Source of the DNA: an uncultured Pseudomonadota bacterium
Lineage (GTDB): Bacteria; Myxococcota_A; UBA796; JAFGLY01
DNA length: 64,000 nucleotides
Assembly (NCBI GenBank): GCA_937912125.1
Contig: CALDOK010000003.1
Span: forward strand, 1-64,000
Reading direction: 5' to 3'
In this document: positions 46,963-56,242 of the stretch, piece by piece
Position numbering within the stretch: the stretch's first letter is position 1
How the letters are laid out: each line of letters starts with the position of its first letter
Translations under genes and position numbers: made by a program
The notes under the pieces: generated by a model
What the model saw: the letters and a program-made list of their open reading frames with translations, nothing else
The model's database searches: none
Told to the model about the DNA's origin: nothing

Positions 46963-47942
46963 GCTCGGTGCTGGTCACCGGCGCCTCGAGCACCATCGGC
47001 GAGCGCCTGATCCGATCCCTGCTGGCCGACACCAGCATCGACCACGTGCTGGCGGTGGGCTTCGAGCCCCTCGAGTCGGCCCTGCCCTTCTCCCAGTCCA
47101 ACCGGCTCACCTACCTGCAGGTCGACATGGGCCGCAGCCGCAACATCCGCAGCCTGCTCTTCGGCCCGGCCCGCGACCTGGGGGTGGAGACCATCTTCCA
47201 CACGGCCCTGGTGGACAACGCGGCGGGCACCGGCAACCGGGTCCACAAGATCAATGTCGAGTCCACCCGCCAGATCCTCGAGCTGGCCGAGCGCCACCCC
47301 ACCATCCGCAAGCTGGTGTACCGCTCCTTCGCCGAGGTCTACCAGATCCAGGCCGACCTGCCGGCGCTGATCGAGGAAGCCCACCCCCTGAACCTGGCCA
47401 GCGGTGCCCCCCAGTGGATCCGCGACCGGGTCGAGGCCGATCTCACCGTCTGCGCGGCCATGGGCCTGTCCCGGCTGCGCATCGTGGTGCTGCGCTGCGC
47501 CGAGGTGCTGGCCCAGGGCTGCGGAAGCCAGCTGTTCGACTACCTCGAGTCGCCCATCTGCCTGCGCCCCGGCGGCTACAACCCCATGATCAACGTGCTG
47601 AGCGTCAGCGACCTGGTGCAGGCCATGGAGCAGGCTCACAACTCCTCGGTCCAGGGCGTGTTCAACATCCCGGGCAAGGACACCCTGCCCCTGTCCACCG
47701 CCATCCTCAAGTGGGGGCGGGTGGGCATCCCGGTGCCGGGCAACTGGCTCACCCCCATCTACGCCTGGAGGCGTCGCGTGCGGGGCCACGACTTCCGCTT
47801 CGGCATGAACCGTCGCCGCTTCACCTACAGCGGCATCCTGGACGGCGTACGAGCCAAGAAGGTGCTGGGCTACGCGCCCCAGACCGCCATCGACTGGCCC
47901 CTGCCCATCAGCGAGGCGTGGGGCCCGGGCTGGAAGGGATAG
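46959..47942 (+). CDS. NAD-dependent epimerase/SDR-like protein lacking YxxxK
   Basis: The ATG at 46959 overlaps the acyltransferase stop (ATGA). The product (327 residues) has the extended-SDR Rossmann motif 'VLVTGASSTIGERLIRSLL' and the fold's 'ETIFHTALVDNAAG...NVESTRQILELA' segment. At the active-site position the usual YxxxK is not seen (GAPQWIRDRVEAD). It may bind NAD(P) without classic reductase chemistry, or use a different residue. Together with the acyltransferase it suggests a lipid or glycolipid step. The catalytic call is uncertain. Confidence 0.78.
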   Translation: MSSVLVTGASSTIGERLIRSLLADTSIDHVLAVGFEPLESALPFSQSNRLTYLQVDMGRSRNIRSLLFGPARDLGVETIFHTALVDNAAGTGNRVHKINVESTRQILELAERHPTIRKLVYRSFAEVYQIQADLPALIEEAHPLNLASGAPQWIRDRVEADLTVCAAMGLSRLRIVVLRCAEVLAQGCGSQLFDYLESPICLRPGGYNPMINVLSVSDLVQAMEQAHNSSVQGVFNIPGKDTLPLSTAILKWGRVGIPVPGNWLTPIYAWRRRVRGHDFRFGMNRRRFTYSGILDGVRAKKVLGYAPQTAIDWPLPISEAWGPGWKG

Positions 47943-47962
47943 CCTGGAAGACCCCCCGAGAC

Positions 47963-47991
47963 TTGACACCCCCCGATCTCCGGGTGATAGT
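47963..47991 (+). promoter_or_regulatory. Sigma-70-like promoter for XPB helicase gene
   Basis: A perfect TTGACA (47963-47968) and GATAGT (47986-47991) are separated by 17 bases. The transcript would carry a ~240-base leader before the ATG at 48237. The 294-base spacer 47943-48236 holds no convincing gene; the leader is unusually long for this compact region. Confidence 0.6.
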
Positions 47992-48236
47992 GGCGTCTGG
48001 TCAGGGGCGCTCTATTTCGTTCTCGACCGGAAGCGGGACGCGGGCTTGTCCGCAATGTCCCATCGGATGCCAAGGTTATGGCCAGTAGGCCGCGGTGCCC
48101 GTCGAGGCGCCGCTACCAGTGTGCAGAGCCAGTCCGAGCCAGCGGTGACGCACGCGGCCACGACCGACGCATCCCAGTCGATTGCTCTATCCCGACTCAC
48201 ATGTCCATCCCTCGTGCTGGAGGGTGACGCTGACCG

Positions 48237-49919
48237 ATGCAGGTCCAACCCGACAACCCGATCATCGTCCAGGGCGACGGTAAGGTCATCCTGGAGACCA
48301 AGCACCGGCGCTATGCGGGCGCCCGGGACTTCCTCGCTCGCTTCGCCGAGCTCGAGGCTTCCCCGGCTCATCTCCACACCTACAGGATCTCGCCGCTGTC
48401 CCTGTGGAACGCGGCCAGCGCGGGCATGGGCACCGCCGAGATCCTCGACGGGCTGCGCTCGTTCTCGAAGTTCGACATCCCCGGCGATGTGGTCCAGACC
48501 ATCGAAGAGACCATCGAGCGCTTCGGCCTGGTCAAGCTGCTTCCCCACCCCACCGCCCCCCGGCGCTACATCGTGGTCCACTGCGAGACCGCCTACGTAG
48601 CCAAGCTGATCTCGCATGAGCCCAGCGCGCAGGAGCTCATGAAGAGCGAGGGTCGCAAGGGCCCCTGGGTCATCGAGGCGGGCCACCGCGGCATCTTCAA
48701 GCAGCGCCTGCTCCAGGCCGGCTGGCCGGTCGAAGACCTGGCGGGTTTCCTGCCCGGGGCGGCCCTCGAGGTGAAGCTACGCAACGAGACCCGCACCACC
48801 GAAGACCCCTTCAAGGTGCGGCACTACCAGTGGCTGTCGGTACACCGCTGGTACCAGGGCGGCCAAGCCGCCGGTGGCCACGGCGTGGTGGTGCTGCCCT
48901 GCGGCGCCGGCAAGACCATCGTGGCCATGGCCGCCATGTCGGTCATCAACACCCACACCCTGATCCTGGCCACCAACCAGGCCGCGGTGAACCAGTGGGA
49001 GCGCGAGCTGCTCGAGCGCACCTGGCTGACCAAAGATCAGGTGGGCACCTACACGGGCGAGCGCAAAGAGATCAAGCCGGTCACCATCGCCACCTACCAG
49101 ATCCTCACCTGGCGCCGCTCCAAGGATGTGGACTTCGAGCACCTGCACATCTTCCGCGACCACGACTGGGGCCTGCTGATCTACGACGAGGTGCACCTGC
49201 TGCCCGCCCCGGTCTTCGGGGCCACGGCCGAGCTGCAGGGTCGCCGCCGCCTGGGCCTCACCGCCACCCTGGTCCGCGAGGACGGCCGCGAAGGGGACGT
49301 CTTCTCCCTGGTGGGCCCCAAGCGCTTCGACATGCCCTGGCAGGATCTCGAGCGCGAGGGCTTCATCGCGGAGGCCCGCTGCTGGGAAGTCCGCGTGCCC
49401 TTCCGCAACGGCGAAGAGCTCCGCTACGAGCGCGCCAGCGAGAACGAGAAGTTCCGTATGGCCGCCCTGAACCCGGCCAAGCTGCGGGTGGTGCGCGACC
49501 TGATCAAGCGCCACGCCGACGACAACGTCCTGGTCATCGGCACCTACCTCGAGCAGCTCCACATCATCGCCCGCGAGCTCCGCGCCCCCCTGATCACAGG
49601 GCAGACCCCCCAGGGCCGTCGCGAAGAGCTCTTCGGCAAGTTCCGCACCGGTGAGATCAAGCTGCTGGTGGTGTCCAAGGTGGCCAACTTCAGCATCGAT
49701 CTGCCCGACGCCAACGTGGCCATCCAGGTCTCCGGCAGCTTCGGCTCCCGCCAGGAAGAGGCCCAGCGCCTGGGCCGCATCCTGCGCCCGAAAGAAGCCG
49801 GCGCCGACTGGTACACCGTGATCACCGGCGACACCAAAGAACAAGACTTCGCCCACAAGCGCCAGCTCTTCCTCACGGAACAGGGCTATCGCTACTCCAT
49901 CGATGACCGGATGGCGTGA
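48237..49919 (+). CDS. Bacterial XPB/Ssl2-type superfamily 2 DNA helicase
   Basis: The ATG at 48237 follows GGAGGGTG. The product (560 residues) has an N-terminal damage-recognition-like region. Walker A is 'VVVLPCGAGKTIVAM' near residue 220, and DEVH is near 316. The RED motif diagnostic of XPB is 'LTATLVREDGREGD'. Motif VI is 'QRLGRILRPKEAG'. XPB unwinds or translocates DNA during repair and transcription in eukaryotes and archaea; bacterial members are less studied. A helicase-associated protein gene follows 75 bases later, so the pair probably acts as a complex in DNA repair or restart. Confidence 0.9.
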   Translation: MQVQPDNPIIVQGDGKVILETKHRRYAGARDFLARFAELEASPAHLHTYRISPLSLWNAASAGMGTAEILDGLRSFSKFDIPGDVVQTIEETIERFGLVKLLPHPTAPRRYIVVHCETAYVAKLISHEPSAQELMKSEGRKGPWVIEAGHRGIFKQRLLQAGWPVEDLAGFLPGAALEVKLRNETRTTEDPFKVRHYQWLSVHRWYQGGQAAGGHGVVVLPCGAGKTIVAMAAMSVINTHTLILATNQAAVNQWERELLERTWLTKDQVGTYTGERKEIKPVTIATYQILTWRRSKDVDFEHLHIFRDHDWGLLIYDEVHLLPAPVFGATAELQGRRRLGLTATLVREDGREGDVFSLVGPKRFDMPWQDLEREGFIAEARCWEVRVPFRNGEELRYERASENEKFRMAALNPAKLRVVRDLIKRHADDNVLVIGTYLEQLHIIARELRAPLITGQTPQGRREELFGKFRTGEIKLLVVSKVANFSIDLPDANVAIQVSGSFGSRQEEAQRLGRILRPKEAGADWYTVITGDTKEQDFAHKRQLFLTEQGYRYSIDDRMA

Positions 49920-49994
49920 TGACGACGCCGATCCGGATGCTACCAGCGTGCACTCCGCCCCACCGGGCCAGCACACCCAGCTAGAGGGTCGAAC

Positions 49995-52109
49995 ATGTCA
50001 TCGAGACGCCATCGCCGCGGCCGCCGCAACCAACAGAGTGAGCCCGCGGTCGCCCTGGCCAACACGGGGCGCAACCCCCAGCGCCACCGCAGCCGCAGAC
50101 GCCGCAACCGCCCATCGGGTGGGCTCGCCCGCCGCAGGCGCCTCAGCCGCAACGAGATGGAGGGCCTGGGCGAGTACTTCCTGCGCATGCCCGAGCCTTT
50201 GCTCTCGGCCTTCTACCGGGCCCTGGGCGGACAGCCCACACGGGTCACCAGCCGCGATCGTATGATCCAGCTGGCGGTCCGGGCCGTGGCCCAGGGATCG
50301 CGCCTGGGTTCCCTGCTCAAGGGGCTGCACGACCGGGATCGTCAGGCCCTGGCCATCCTGATCCAGTGCGGCGGGCTGGCCCACGCCAACGAGTTCCACC
50401 GCGAGCTCTTCTTGTCCCTGGGCGGCCACGACAACGAGTGGCGCCGGGTGATGCAGCGCCTGGGCGAGCGGGGCATGGTCTTCGCCACCGAGACCCGCGA
50501 CGACGAGTTCTTCTACACGGTGCCCCACCCCCTGGTGGACCACCTGGTGGAGATCCTCAAGTCCGACATGGTGCTGCCCATCTTCGCCAACGACGAGATC
50601 GCGGTTGTGGACGAGCGCCCCTTTTGTCCGCCCCTCGATTTCTCGATCACCACGCTGGCCACCTACATGGACCAGCGCCCGCCGCGGCTCACCCAGCGCC
50701 AGGAGATCTACAAGGTCCACAAGGAAGAGATGGACGGGTTCTTCGCGCAGCTGTGGGGCTCCGACTCCGAGCTGTTCAACCTGCACATCGACTTCCTGAT
50801 GCTCCACAGCATGGTGGAGCTGCGCGGCGACCGCGTCAGCGTCAACCGCGAGTCGGTCGAGCAGTGGCTCAACCTGGACTCCGAAGACCAGCGCGAGCTG
50901 ATCTTCCACGCCCTCGAGCAGCGCTTCCCCCACGCCGAGTGGATCCTGTGGGCTGTGGCCGACGGCGAGGGCGCCTGGATTCCCGAGAAGCCGCTGTCGG
51001 CCCTGTACCGCCGCTGGCGCCGGGGCGAAGACTGGCGCAAGCGCTTCCAGCAGGGCCTGTTCGCCAGCGGTCGCACCCACGAGCGCGAGAGCTTCGGCTT
51101 CGCGCCGCTGGTCAACACCGGCATGCTCGACCTGGGCACCTGGGGCCGCGAGACGTTCTACCGCCTCAGCTCCCGAGCCCAGCACCTGCTCTTCCCCCCC
51201 GAGGACGACGGGTTCTCCCAGTTCTACCTCACCCCCAGCTTCGAGATCATGGCCCCGGCCGGGCTGGCGCCCGTGCTGCTGGCGCGCATCGGTGAGCTGG
51301 CCGAGCTCACCGGCTGCGACCGCGCCAACACCTACAAGGTCAGCGAGGCCACCATCGAGCAGGCCCTGTCCCGCGGCTGGCGTCGGGACGACGTGCTCGA
51401 CTTCTTGCGGGACTACAGCCAGATCGGCTTGCCCGAGAACGTCGAGCAGACCCTGCGCGGCTGGATGGGCCACCACGGCGACGTGGAGTTCCACGACGTG
51501 GTGCTGCTCACGGTGCACCGCTCGGCCATCCGCAAGCTCGAGACCCACAAGAAGCTCAAGCCCCTGCTGCTGCACCGCTTCGCCCCGGGCATGTACGCCG
51601 TGGACCGCAACCGCCTGGACGAGGTACGCCAGACCCTGGCCGGCGCAGGCTTCCACCCCAACGACGAGCTGCGCGCCTACCCGGCCAGCCAGGGGTCTGT
51701 CCAAGCCCGCGAGCGCCTCGAGAAGGTGGTGGCCGAGATCCGCGAGGCCAGTGAGGATCCACTGGCCCGCGCCCAGGCGGAGGACACCCCGCCCGAAGAG
51801 CTCCACCCCGTGCCGGGCTCGGGCATCCGCGACCGCAAGACCCGCCGCGGCCGGTCCACCCTGCCCCCCAAGACCACCCCCGAGCAGGCCGACGCCGCCG
51901 TGCGTGAAGCGCTCACAGACGGCAAGAACCTCGAGATGGTCTACGTCACCCGCGACGACAAGCACACCCTCACCAAGGTGGCCCCCGAGCGCCTGGCCAT
52001 CAACCGCGAGGGCCTGCCCGTGCTGGTGGCCCGCAACCTCGACCGTGACGAGCGGCTCACCTACCGCATGTCCCAGATCGAGCGCATCCGCACCATCCCG
52101 GTGGCCTAA
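49995..52109 (+). CDS. Helicase-associated protein with WYL-like C-terminus, partner of XPB
   Basis: The ATG at 49995 starts an Arg-rich basic tail (MSSRRHRRGRRNQQ...RRRRNRP) suited to nucleic-acid binding. The 704-residue product is otherwise a long helical/winged-helix region ('LAILIQCGGLAHANEFHRELFL'). It fits helicase-associated proteins found beside bacterial XPB genes. The last ~70 residues resemble a WYL domain ('LEMVYVTRDDKHTLTKVAPERLAI'), a fold that can sense ligands or nucleic acid. There is no catalytic motif. It likely targets or regulates the XPB helicase. It overlaps the convergent remnant by four bases. Confidence 0.78.
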   Translation: MSSRRHRRGRRNQQSEPAVALANTGRNPQRHRSRRRRNRPSGGLARRRRLSRNEMEGLGEYFLRMPEPLLSAFYRALGGQPTRVTSRDRMIQLAVRAVAQGSRLGSLLKGLHDRDRQALAILIQCGGLAHANEFHRELFLSLGGHDNEWRRVMQRLGERGMVFATETRDDEFFYTVPHPLVDHLVEILKSDMVLPIFANDEIAVVDERPFCPPLDFSITTLATYMDQRPPRLTQRQEIYKVHKEEMDGFFAQLWGSDSELFNLHIDFLMLHSMVELRGDRVSVNRESVEQWLNLDSEDQRELIFHALEQRFPHAEWILWAVADGEGAWIPEKPLSALYRRWRRGEDWRKRFQQGLFASGRTHERESFGFAPLVNTGMLDLGTWGRETFYRLSSRAQHLLFPPEDDGFSQFYLTPSFEIMAPAGLAPVLLARIGELAELTGCDRANTYKVSEATIEQALSRGWRRDDVLDFLRDYSQIGLPENVEQTLRGWMGHHGDVEFHDVVLLTVHRSAIRKLETHKKLKPLLLHRFAPGMYAVDRNRLDEVRQTLAGAGFHPNDELRAYPASQGSVQARERLEKVVAEIREASEDPLARAQAEDTPPEELHPVPGSGIRDRKTRRGRSTLPPKTTPEQADAAVREALTDGKNLEMVYVTRDDKHTLTKVAPERLAINREGLPVLVARNLDRDERLTYRMSQIERIRTIPVA

Positions 52110-52534
52110 GCGCCGTCGGGCTTGGCTCCCGCGACCCGTCGCAGGGCCTCGAGATCCCCAGGCTCCAGCGAGGTGATGGCGAGGTGGGCCCAGCCCGGAC
52201 CCACCGCCACGACCTTGGCGTAGACCGAGCGCGTCCAGCCGTGCCCGGCCAGATCCAGCTCGAGCACCACGGACTCCAGGTGTTCCAGCTCGACCTCGTG
52301 GGTGATCTCGAGCCGCCCCACACTCACCTTGGTGGTCAGGGCTGCGACGCGTTCCTCGGGCACGCGCTTGCCCCGGATCATGCCGCGATGCCGCACGATC
52401 ACCTCGGTCATAGCGCCCAGGTAGCGGTTGAGCAGCGCCACCATCGCCTCGGGGCCCAGCCGCTCGCTCAGGCCCGAGAAGCAGCGAAGCCTGTCGGCCC
52501 AGCTCTGCCAGGCTGGAGGGCGGCGCCAAGCCAT
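52106..52534 (-). pseudogene. Remnant of class III cyclase joined to PilZ-like tail
   Basis: The minus-strand frame reads 'FSGLSERLGPEAMVALLNRYLGAM...HRGMI', matching the helix region of class III adenylate/guanylate cyclases. The catalytic beta strands and their Asp metal ligands are missing. It then passes into 'VSVGRLEITHEVELEHL' and 'AHLAITSLEPGDLEALRRV', which resembles the end of a PilZ domain with internal deletions. It overlaps the solute-binding-protein remnant in a different frame. No complete domain is left, so a functional enzyme is unlikely. Confidence 0.5.
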
Positions 52535-53117
52535 GGGCCTCGAGCAGGTCTCGCCGGTAGAAGAGCAAGCTGCCCTTCAGGCTGACCGGCAGCCCGTACT
52601 GCTGGCCCAGGTAGGCACCACCCTCCAGAGCCACCGGCACGAAGCTCTCCCGGTCGCCGGCGTCGAGCCATGGGTCGATGGGGAGCAGCCAGCCCGGAGC
52701 CGCCAGTTCGGGGATCCAGGGCAGGTCCACGCGGTAGACGTCCACCGAGGGGTCCTGCAAGGCCAGCAGACGCACCAGGGTGTCGTGGAAGCCGTAGCCG
52801 GACCAGCGGAAGGGCAGCGCCTCCACTTCGACCTCGCGCTGGGAGGCGTTGAAGCGCTCCACTCCGTCGAGCAGCGCGCTGCGTTCGGCCTCGTCCATGG
52901 CCGCGAACACGGAGCGCAGGCGCACCGGAACGGCGCCTGACGCCCGCGCAAGGGGGACCGTGCCCACCAGCAAGAGCAGGCAGATCAGGCCGCGCAGGAG
53001 CGCATCGAAGGATCGTGAGGGGCAGCGTACGCACTGCAGGGTATCCGGCCAAGTCCCTGTCAACACCAAGGCCACTCCGGGGCACTGATCCCAAGAAACC
53101 GGGTGCGGTGTTATCAT
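52490..53117 (-). pseudogene. Truncated ABC solute-binding protein (family 1) remnant
   Basis: The N-terminal part of a longer track ORF is real-looking. It has a signal-like segment (LLRGLICLLLLVGTVPLARA), then 'RFNASQREVEVEALPFRWSGY', 'DVYRVDLPWIPELAAPGWLLPID' and 'GLPVSLKGSLLFYRRDLLEAHGLAPP'. These are the first ~180 residues of a sugar-type extracellular solute-binding protein. Similarity stops near 52500; the rest of the frame is antisense shadow of the XPB partner. About half of a normal protein is missing, and no permease genes are near. Start uncertain (ATG 53117 or an internal TTG/GTG). Confidence 0.6.
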
Positions 53118-53182
53118 GCCGCGGTGTCTGATCCGGGGTCCACGCGACCCCAGGTCTCAACAACATCCCCTGGACCGCAACA

Positions 53183-53437
53183 ATGTCCCAGCCACAGCAG
53201 CCCAGCACCGAGCAGCCCGAGCGCAGCTTCGAGCAGGCGTTGGTAGAGCTGGAGCAGCGCGTCAAGCAGCTGGACTCGGGCGAGCTACCCCTCGAACAGG
53301 CCCTCACCCTGTTCGAACAAGGTGTGGCCCTGGTCCAGGAATGCCACGACAAGCTGGACCTGGCCGAGCATCGCATCGCGGAGCTCACCGGGCCGGCCGA
53401 GGCTCCCCAGGAGCACCCCTTCGAGCCCCGGGCCTGA
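53183..53437 (+). CDS. xseB: Exodeoxyribonuclease VII small subunit
   Basis: The product is 84 residues, typical for XseB. The signature region is 'SFEQALVELEQRVKQLDSGELPLEQALTLFEQGVALVQECHDKL', cut here into the usual two-helix hairpin. XseB pairs with XseA to degrade single-stranded DNA in repair. xseA is not in the window, so the subunits are encoded apart. It is divergent from the decayed solute-binding gene and precedes tonB by 75 bases. Confidence 0.9.
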   Translation: MSQPQQPSTEQPERSFEQALVELEQRVKQLDSGELPLEQALTLFEQGVALVQECHDKLDLAEHRIAELTGPAEAPQEHPFEPRA

Positions 53438-53512
53438 CCCGCGGCCCCTCGAGCGGCGTAAGCTGTTCACCGCTCGCACGTTGATCGCCGGAAACGCAAG
53501 GAGGCTTGACCC

Positions 53513-54286
53513 ATGTTCGACGATATCGGTCGTTCGAGGAAAGTCCGCGCCCAACGCGAAGCCGGCTCGGTCCTTCTCTCCCTGGCCATCAACGGCAGCT
53601 TCGTGGCCGCCCTGGCCTTCGCCAGCTTCGAGGTCGCCGAAGAGGTGCTCGACGAAGACGGCCCCATCGAAGTGAGCTTCTTCGAAGAAGCCCCCCCCGA
53701 CGAACCGGAAGAAGAGGCCGCCCCGCCTCCCCCGCCTCCCCCGCCACCGCCTCCGCCCCCCTCCACCCCCGAGCCCGAGGAAGAGGAAGAGGACGACGCG
53801 GAAGAGGTCGACCCCATCGAGCTCGAAGAAGAGCAAGAGCTCGACGACGTCAAGGACCTGCGCCAGGACCTCGACGACGCCACCAAGTACAAACACCAGG
53901 ACGCTGGCGTCGAAGGCGGCGTCGAGGGTGGTGTGGCTGGCGGCGTGCTCGGCGGCACCCTGGGCGGCGTGCCCGGCGGTGAGCTCGGCGGCACCAGCCA
54001 GGTGCGCGCCGTGCACTGGTCCGAGGTCACGGTCAAGAAGCGGGTGGCCCCCAAGATGCCCGACGCCGCCAAGCAGCTGAACATGGCCGAAGAGCGCTGC
54101 CAGGTGCGCTTCTTCATCAACGAAAAGGGCGTCCCCTACGACGTCAAGCTCGAGAGCTGCCCCGCCATCTACCACGAGTCCGCCCTCGAGGCGGCCTGGA
54201 AGTGGCGCTTCTACCCTATGAAAGTCGACGGCGCGGCCATCAAGGCCCAGTTCGTGCTCGTCATCGTCTACCGACTCACTGGTTGA
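53513..54286 (+). CDS. tonB: TonB-type energy transducer
   Basis: The product (257 residues) has a short cytoplasmic tail and one membrane helix (~residues 18-40, 'VLLSLAINGSFVAALAFASF'). A periplasmic spacer follows, with 13 consecutive prolines, a long Glu/Asp run and Gly-Gly repeats (GGVEGGVAGGVLGGTLGG). The C-terminal TonB domain has 'VHWSEVTVKKRVAPKMPDAA' and 'ALEAAWKWRFYPMKVDG'. It should link proton-motive force from ExbB/ExbD to outer-membrane receptors. The operon order tonB-exbB-exbD-exbD supports this. The Glu- and Gly-rich spacer is unlike the Lys-Pro/Glu-Pro spacer of E. coli TonB. Confidence 0.9.
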   Translation: MFDDIGRSRKVRAQREAGSVLLSLAINGSFVAALAFASFEVAEEVLDEDGPIEVSFFEEAPPDEPEEEAAPPPPPPPPPPPPPSTPEPEEEEEDDAEEVDPIELEEEQELDDVKDLRQDLDDATKYKHQDAGVEGGVEGGVAGGVLGGTLGGVPGGELGGTSQVRAVHWSEVTVKKRVAPKMPDAAKQLNMAEERCQVRFFINEKGVPYDVKLESCPAIYHESALEAAWKWRFYPMKVDGAAIKAQFVLVIVYRLTG

Positions 54287-54310
54287 TTCGCCCCGCAGAG
54301 GTTTCCCACC

Positions 54311-55012
54311 ATGTCGTTTTCGTTCGAAGAAATCTGGGCATCCATGGGTGTCGTGGCCCTCACGGTCATCATCACCCTGTTCATCATGTCCATCGCCTCG
54401 GTCTATGTCGCCATCGAGCGCGCCATCTCGTTTTTCAAGGCGCGGGCGCAGTCGCGCGCCCTGGCCGAGGCCATCATGGCCCCCCTGGGCAAGCAGGACC
54501 TCGCCGCGGCGCTCAAGCTCACCCAGCAGCCCGAGTACAGGTTCTCCTACCTGGGGCACATGCTCGAGGCCGGGCTCAAAGAGCTGGTCATCCGCTTCGA
54601 CGGCCACGGCCGTGACGCGGCCAACCGCGCCATGGAGCGCGCCGCCCTGCGCGAGCAGCTCGACCTCAAGAAGGGCACCGCCATCCTGGCCACCGTCGGC
54701 TCCACCGCGCCCTTCGTCGGGCTGGTCGGCACCGTCTTCGGCATCATCAACGCCTTCGCGGGCATGGCCGAGTCCGGCTCTGGCGGCCTGGGCGCCGTCT
54801 CCGGCGGTATCGCCGAGGCCCTGGTCACCACGGCCCTGGGCATCGCGGTGGCCATCATCGGCGTCTGGTTGTTCAACTTCTTCAACAACCGCGTCGAGCT
54901 CATCGTCAATGACATGAGCGTCTCCGTGCAGGAGTTCGCGGACTGGGTCGAGAAGGTGCTGGTCGAGAAGGCCGAGAGCTCCGAGCCCGGCACCCTCGCC
55001 CAGAAGGACTAG
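54311..55012 (+). CDS. exbB: ExbB/TolQ-family proton channel subunit
   Basis: The product (233 residues) has three membrane helices. They are an N-terminal one ('VALTVIITLFIMSIASVYVAIERAI') and two in the conserved MotA/TolQ/ExbB region ('LATVGSTAPFVGLVGTVFGIINAF', 'AEALVTTALGIAVAIIGVWLFNFF'). The 'APFVGLVGTVFGI' segment is the family hallmark. It forms the proton channel with ExbD and powers TonB in the inner membrane. It lies 24 bases after tonB and 4 bases before the first exbD. Confidence 0.92.
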   Translation: MSFSFEEIWASMGVVALTVIITLFIMSIASVYVAIERAISFFKARAQSRALAEAIMAPLGKQDLAAALKLTQQPEYRFSYLGHMLEAGLKELVIRFDGHGRDAANRAMERAALREQLDLKKGTAILATVGSTAPFVGLVGTVFGIINAFAGMAESGSGGLGAVSGGIAEALVTTALGIAVAIIGVWLFNFFNNRVELIVNDMSVSVQEFADWVEKVLVEKAESSEPGTLAQKD

Positions 55013-55016
55013 CCCC

Positions 55017-55457
<441 letters not shown>

Positions 55458-55459
55458 CT

Positions 55460-56002
55460 ATGGGCATCAAGGTCGAAGGTGGCAGCGGTCCCGACTCCGA
55501 CATCAACGTCGCTCCCCTGATCGACGTCGTGCTGGTCATGCTCATCATCTTCATGGTGGCCGTACCCATCAAGATCGACGAGATCGCGGCGAACCTCCCC
55601 AAGAAGACCGAGGTCGTCGAGCAGCAGGACATGCCTGAAGACCAGCTGGTGATCATGGGCTGGACCGACGGCCAGTACGGACTCAACAAGCTCCCCATGG
55701 AGCTGGACGACGTGTACGAGGAGCTGCGGGTGCGGCTCAAGTTCAAGAAGTCCCGCGTGGTGTTCGTGGATGCCCACCCCGATGTCCCGGTCTCCCGCAT
55801 CGTCAAGATGATGGACGTGGCCCGCATGTCCGGCGCCGAGCGCGTGGCCATGGCTCGCCTCAAGCCCGAGGGTCCCCGTCAGTACACCCCCGAGGAGATC
55901 CAGCTGATGGAGATGTACTCGGCCGAAGAGCTCATGGAGCAGCGCAAGCAGAAGCGCGCCCAGGACGAAGCCGAGGCGGCCGGCGAAGGCGCCGCGGAGT
56001 AG
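55460..56002 (+). CDS. exbD: ExbD/TolR-family protein, second copy with extended C-terminus
   Basis: The product (180 residues) has the same membrane motif with its Asp ('DINVAPLIDVVLVMLIIFMVA') and a periplasmic domain ('VVFVDAHPDVPVSRIVKMMDVARM'). It adds a charged Glu/Lys/Arg tail (AEELMEQRKQKRAQDEAEAAGEG) that the first copy lacks. Two unlike ExbD copies may form a mixed dimer in the motor. The 240-base spacer after it (56003-56242) holds no gene that I can support. Confidence 0.92.
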   Translation: MGIKVEGGSGPDSDINVAPLIDVVLVMLIIFMVAVPIKIDEIAANLPKKTEVVEQQDMPEDQLVIMGWTDGQYGLNKLPMELDDVYEELRVRLKFKKSRVVFVDAHPDVPVSRIVKMMDVARMSGAERVAMARLKPEGPRQYTPEEIQLMEMYSAEELMEQRKQKRAQDEAEAAGEGAAE

Positions 56003-56242
56003 CCCGAAGCACAACGGCTCCTGTCCTCCGTCAGGCTTCCGCCCGACGCCCGAGCCCAGAGCGACGGCCGGCAACGGCGAGTTTGCCGCCTCGATCGCCT
56101 CACGCCACCTCGGTGGAGCGTGGCACGACGCCCACCTGGGCTCGCTCCCTGGTCACCGCCCATTGCTGCGGTCGAGACACGACGATAGCAGCCCGCCCGC
56201 TCGGACCCGCCGAGGAACATCCCCCTGACCCCCAGGATCACC

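Noticed and set aside
49998-52480. C-terminal ~800 residues of the minus-strand 1039-residue ORF
   Set aside because: They are antisense to the XPB partner gene and carry no family signal; only the N-terminal solute-binding part was kept, as a pseudogene.
53058-53063. TTGACA on the minus strand as a promoter for the solute-binding remnant
   Set aside because: No -10-like hexamer occurs at 16-18 bases downstream, and the gene is decayed.
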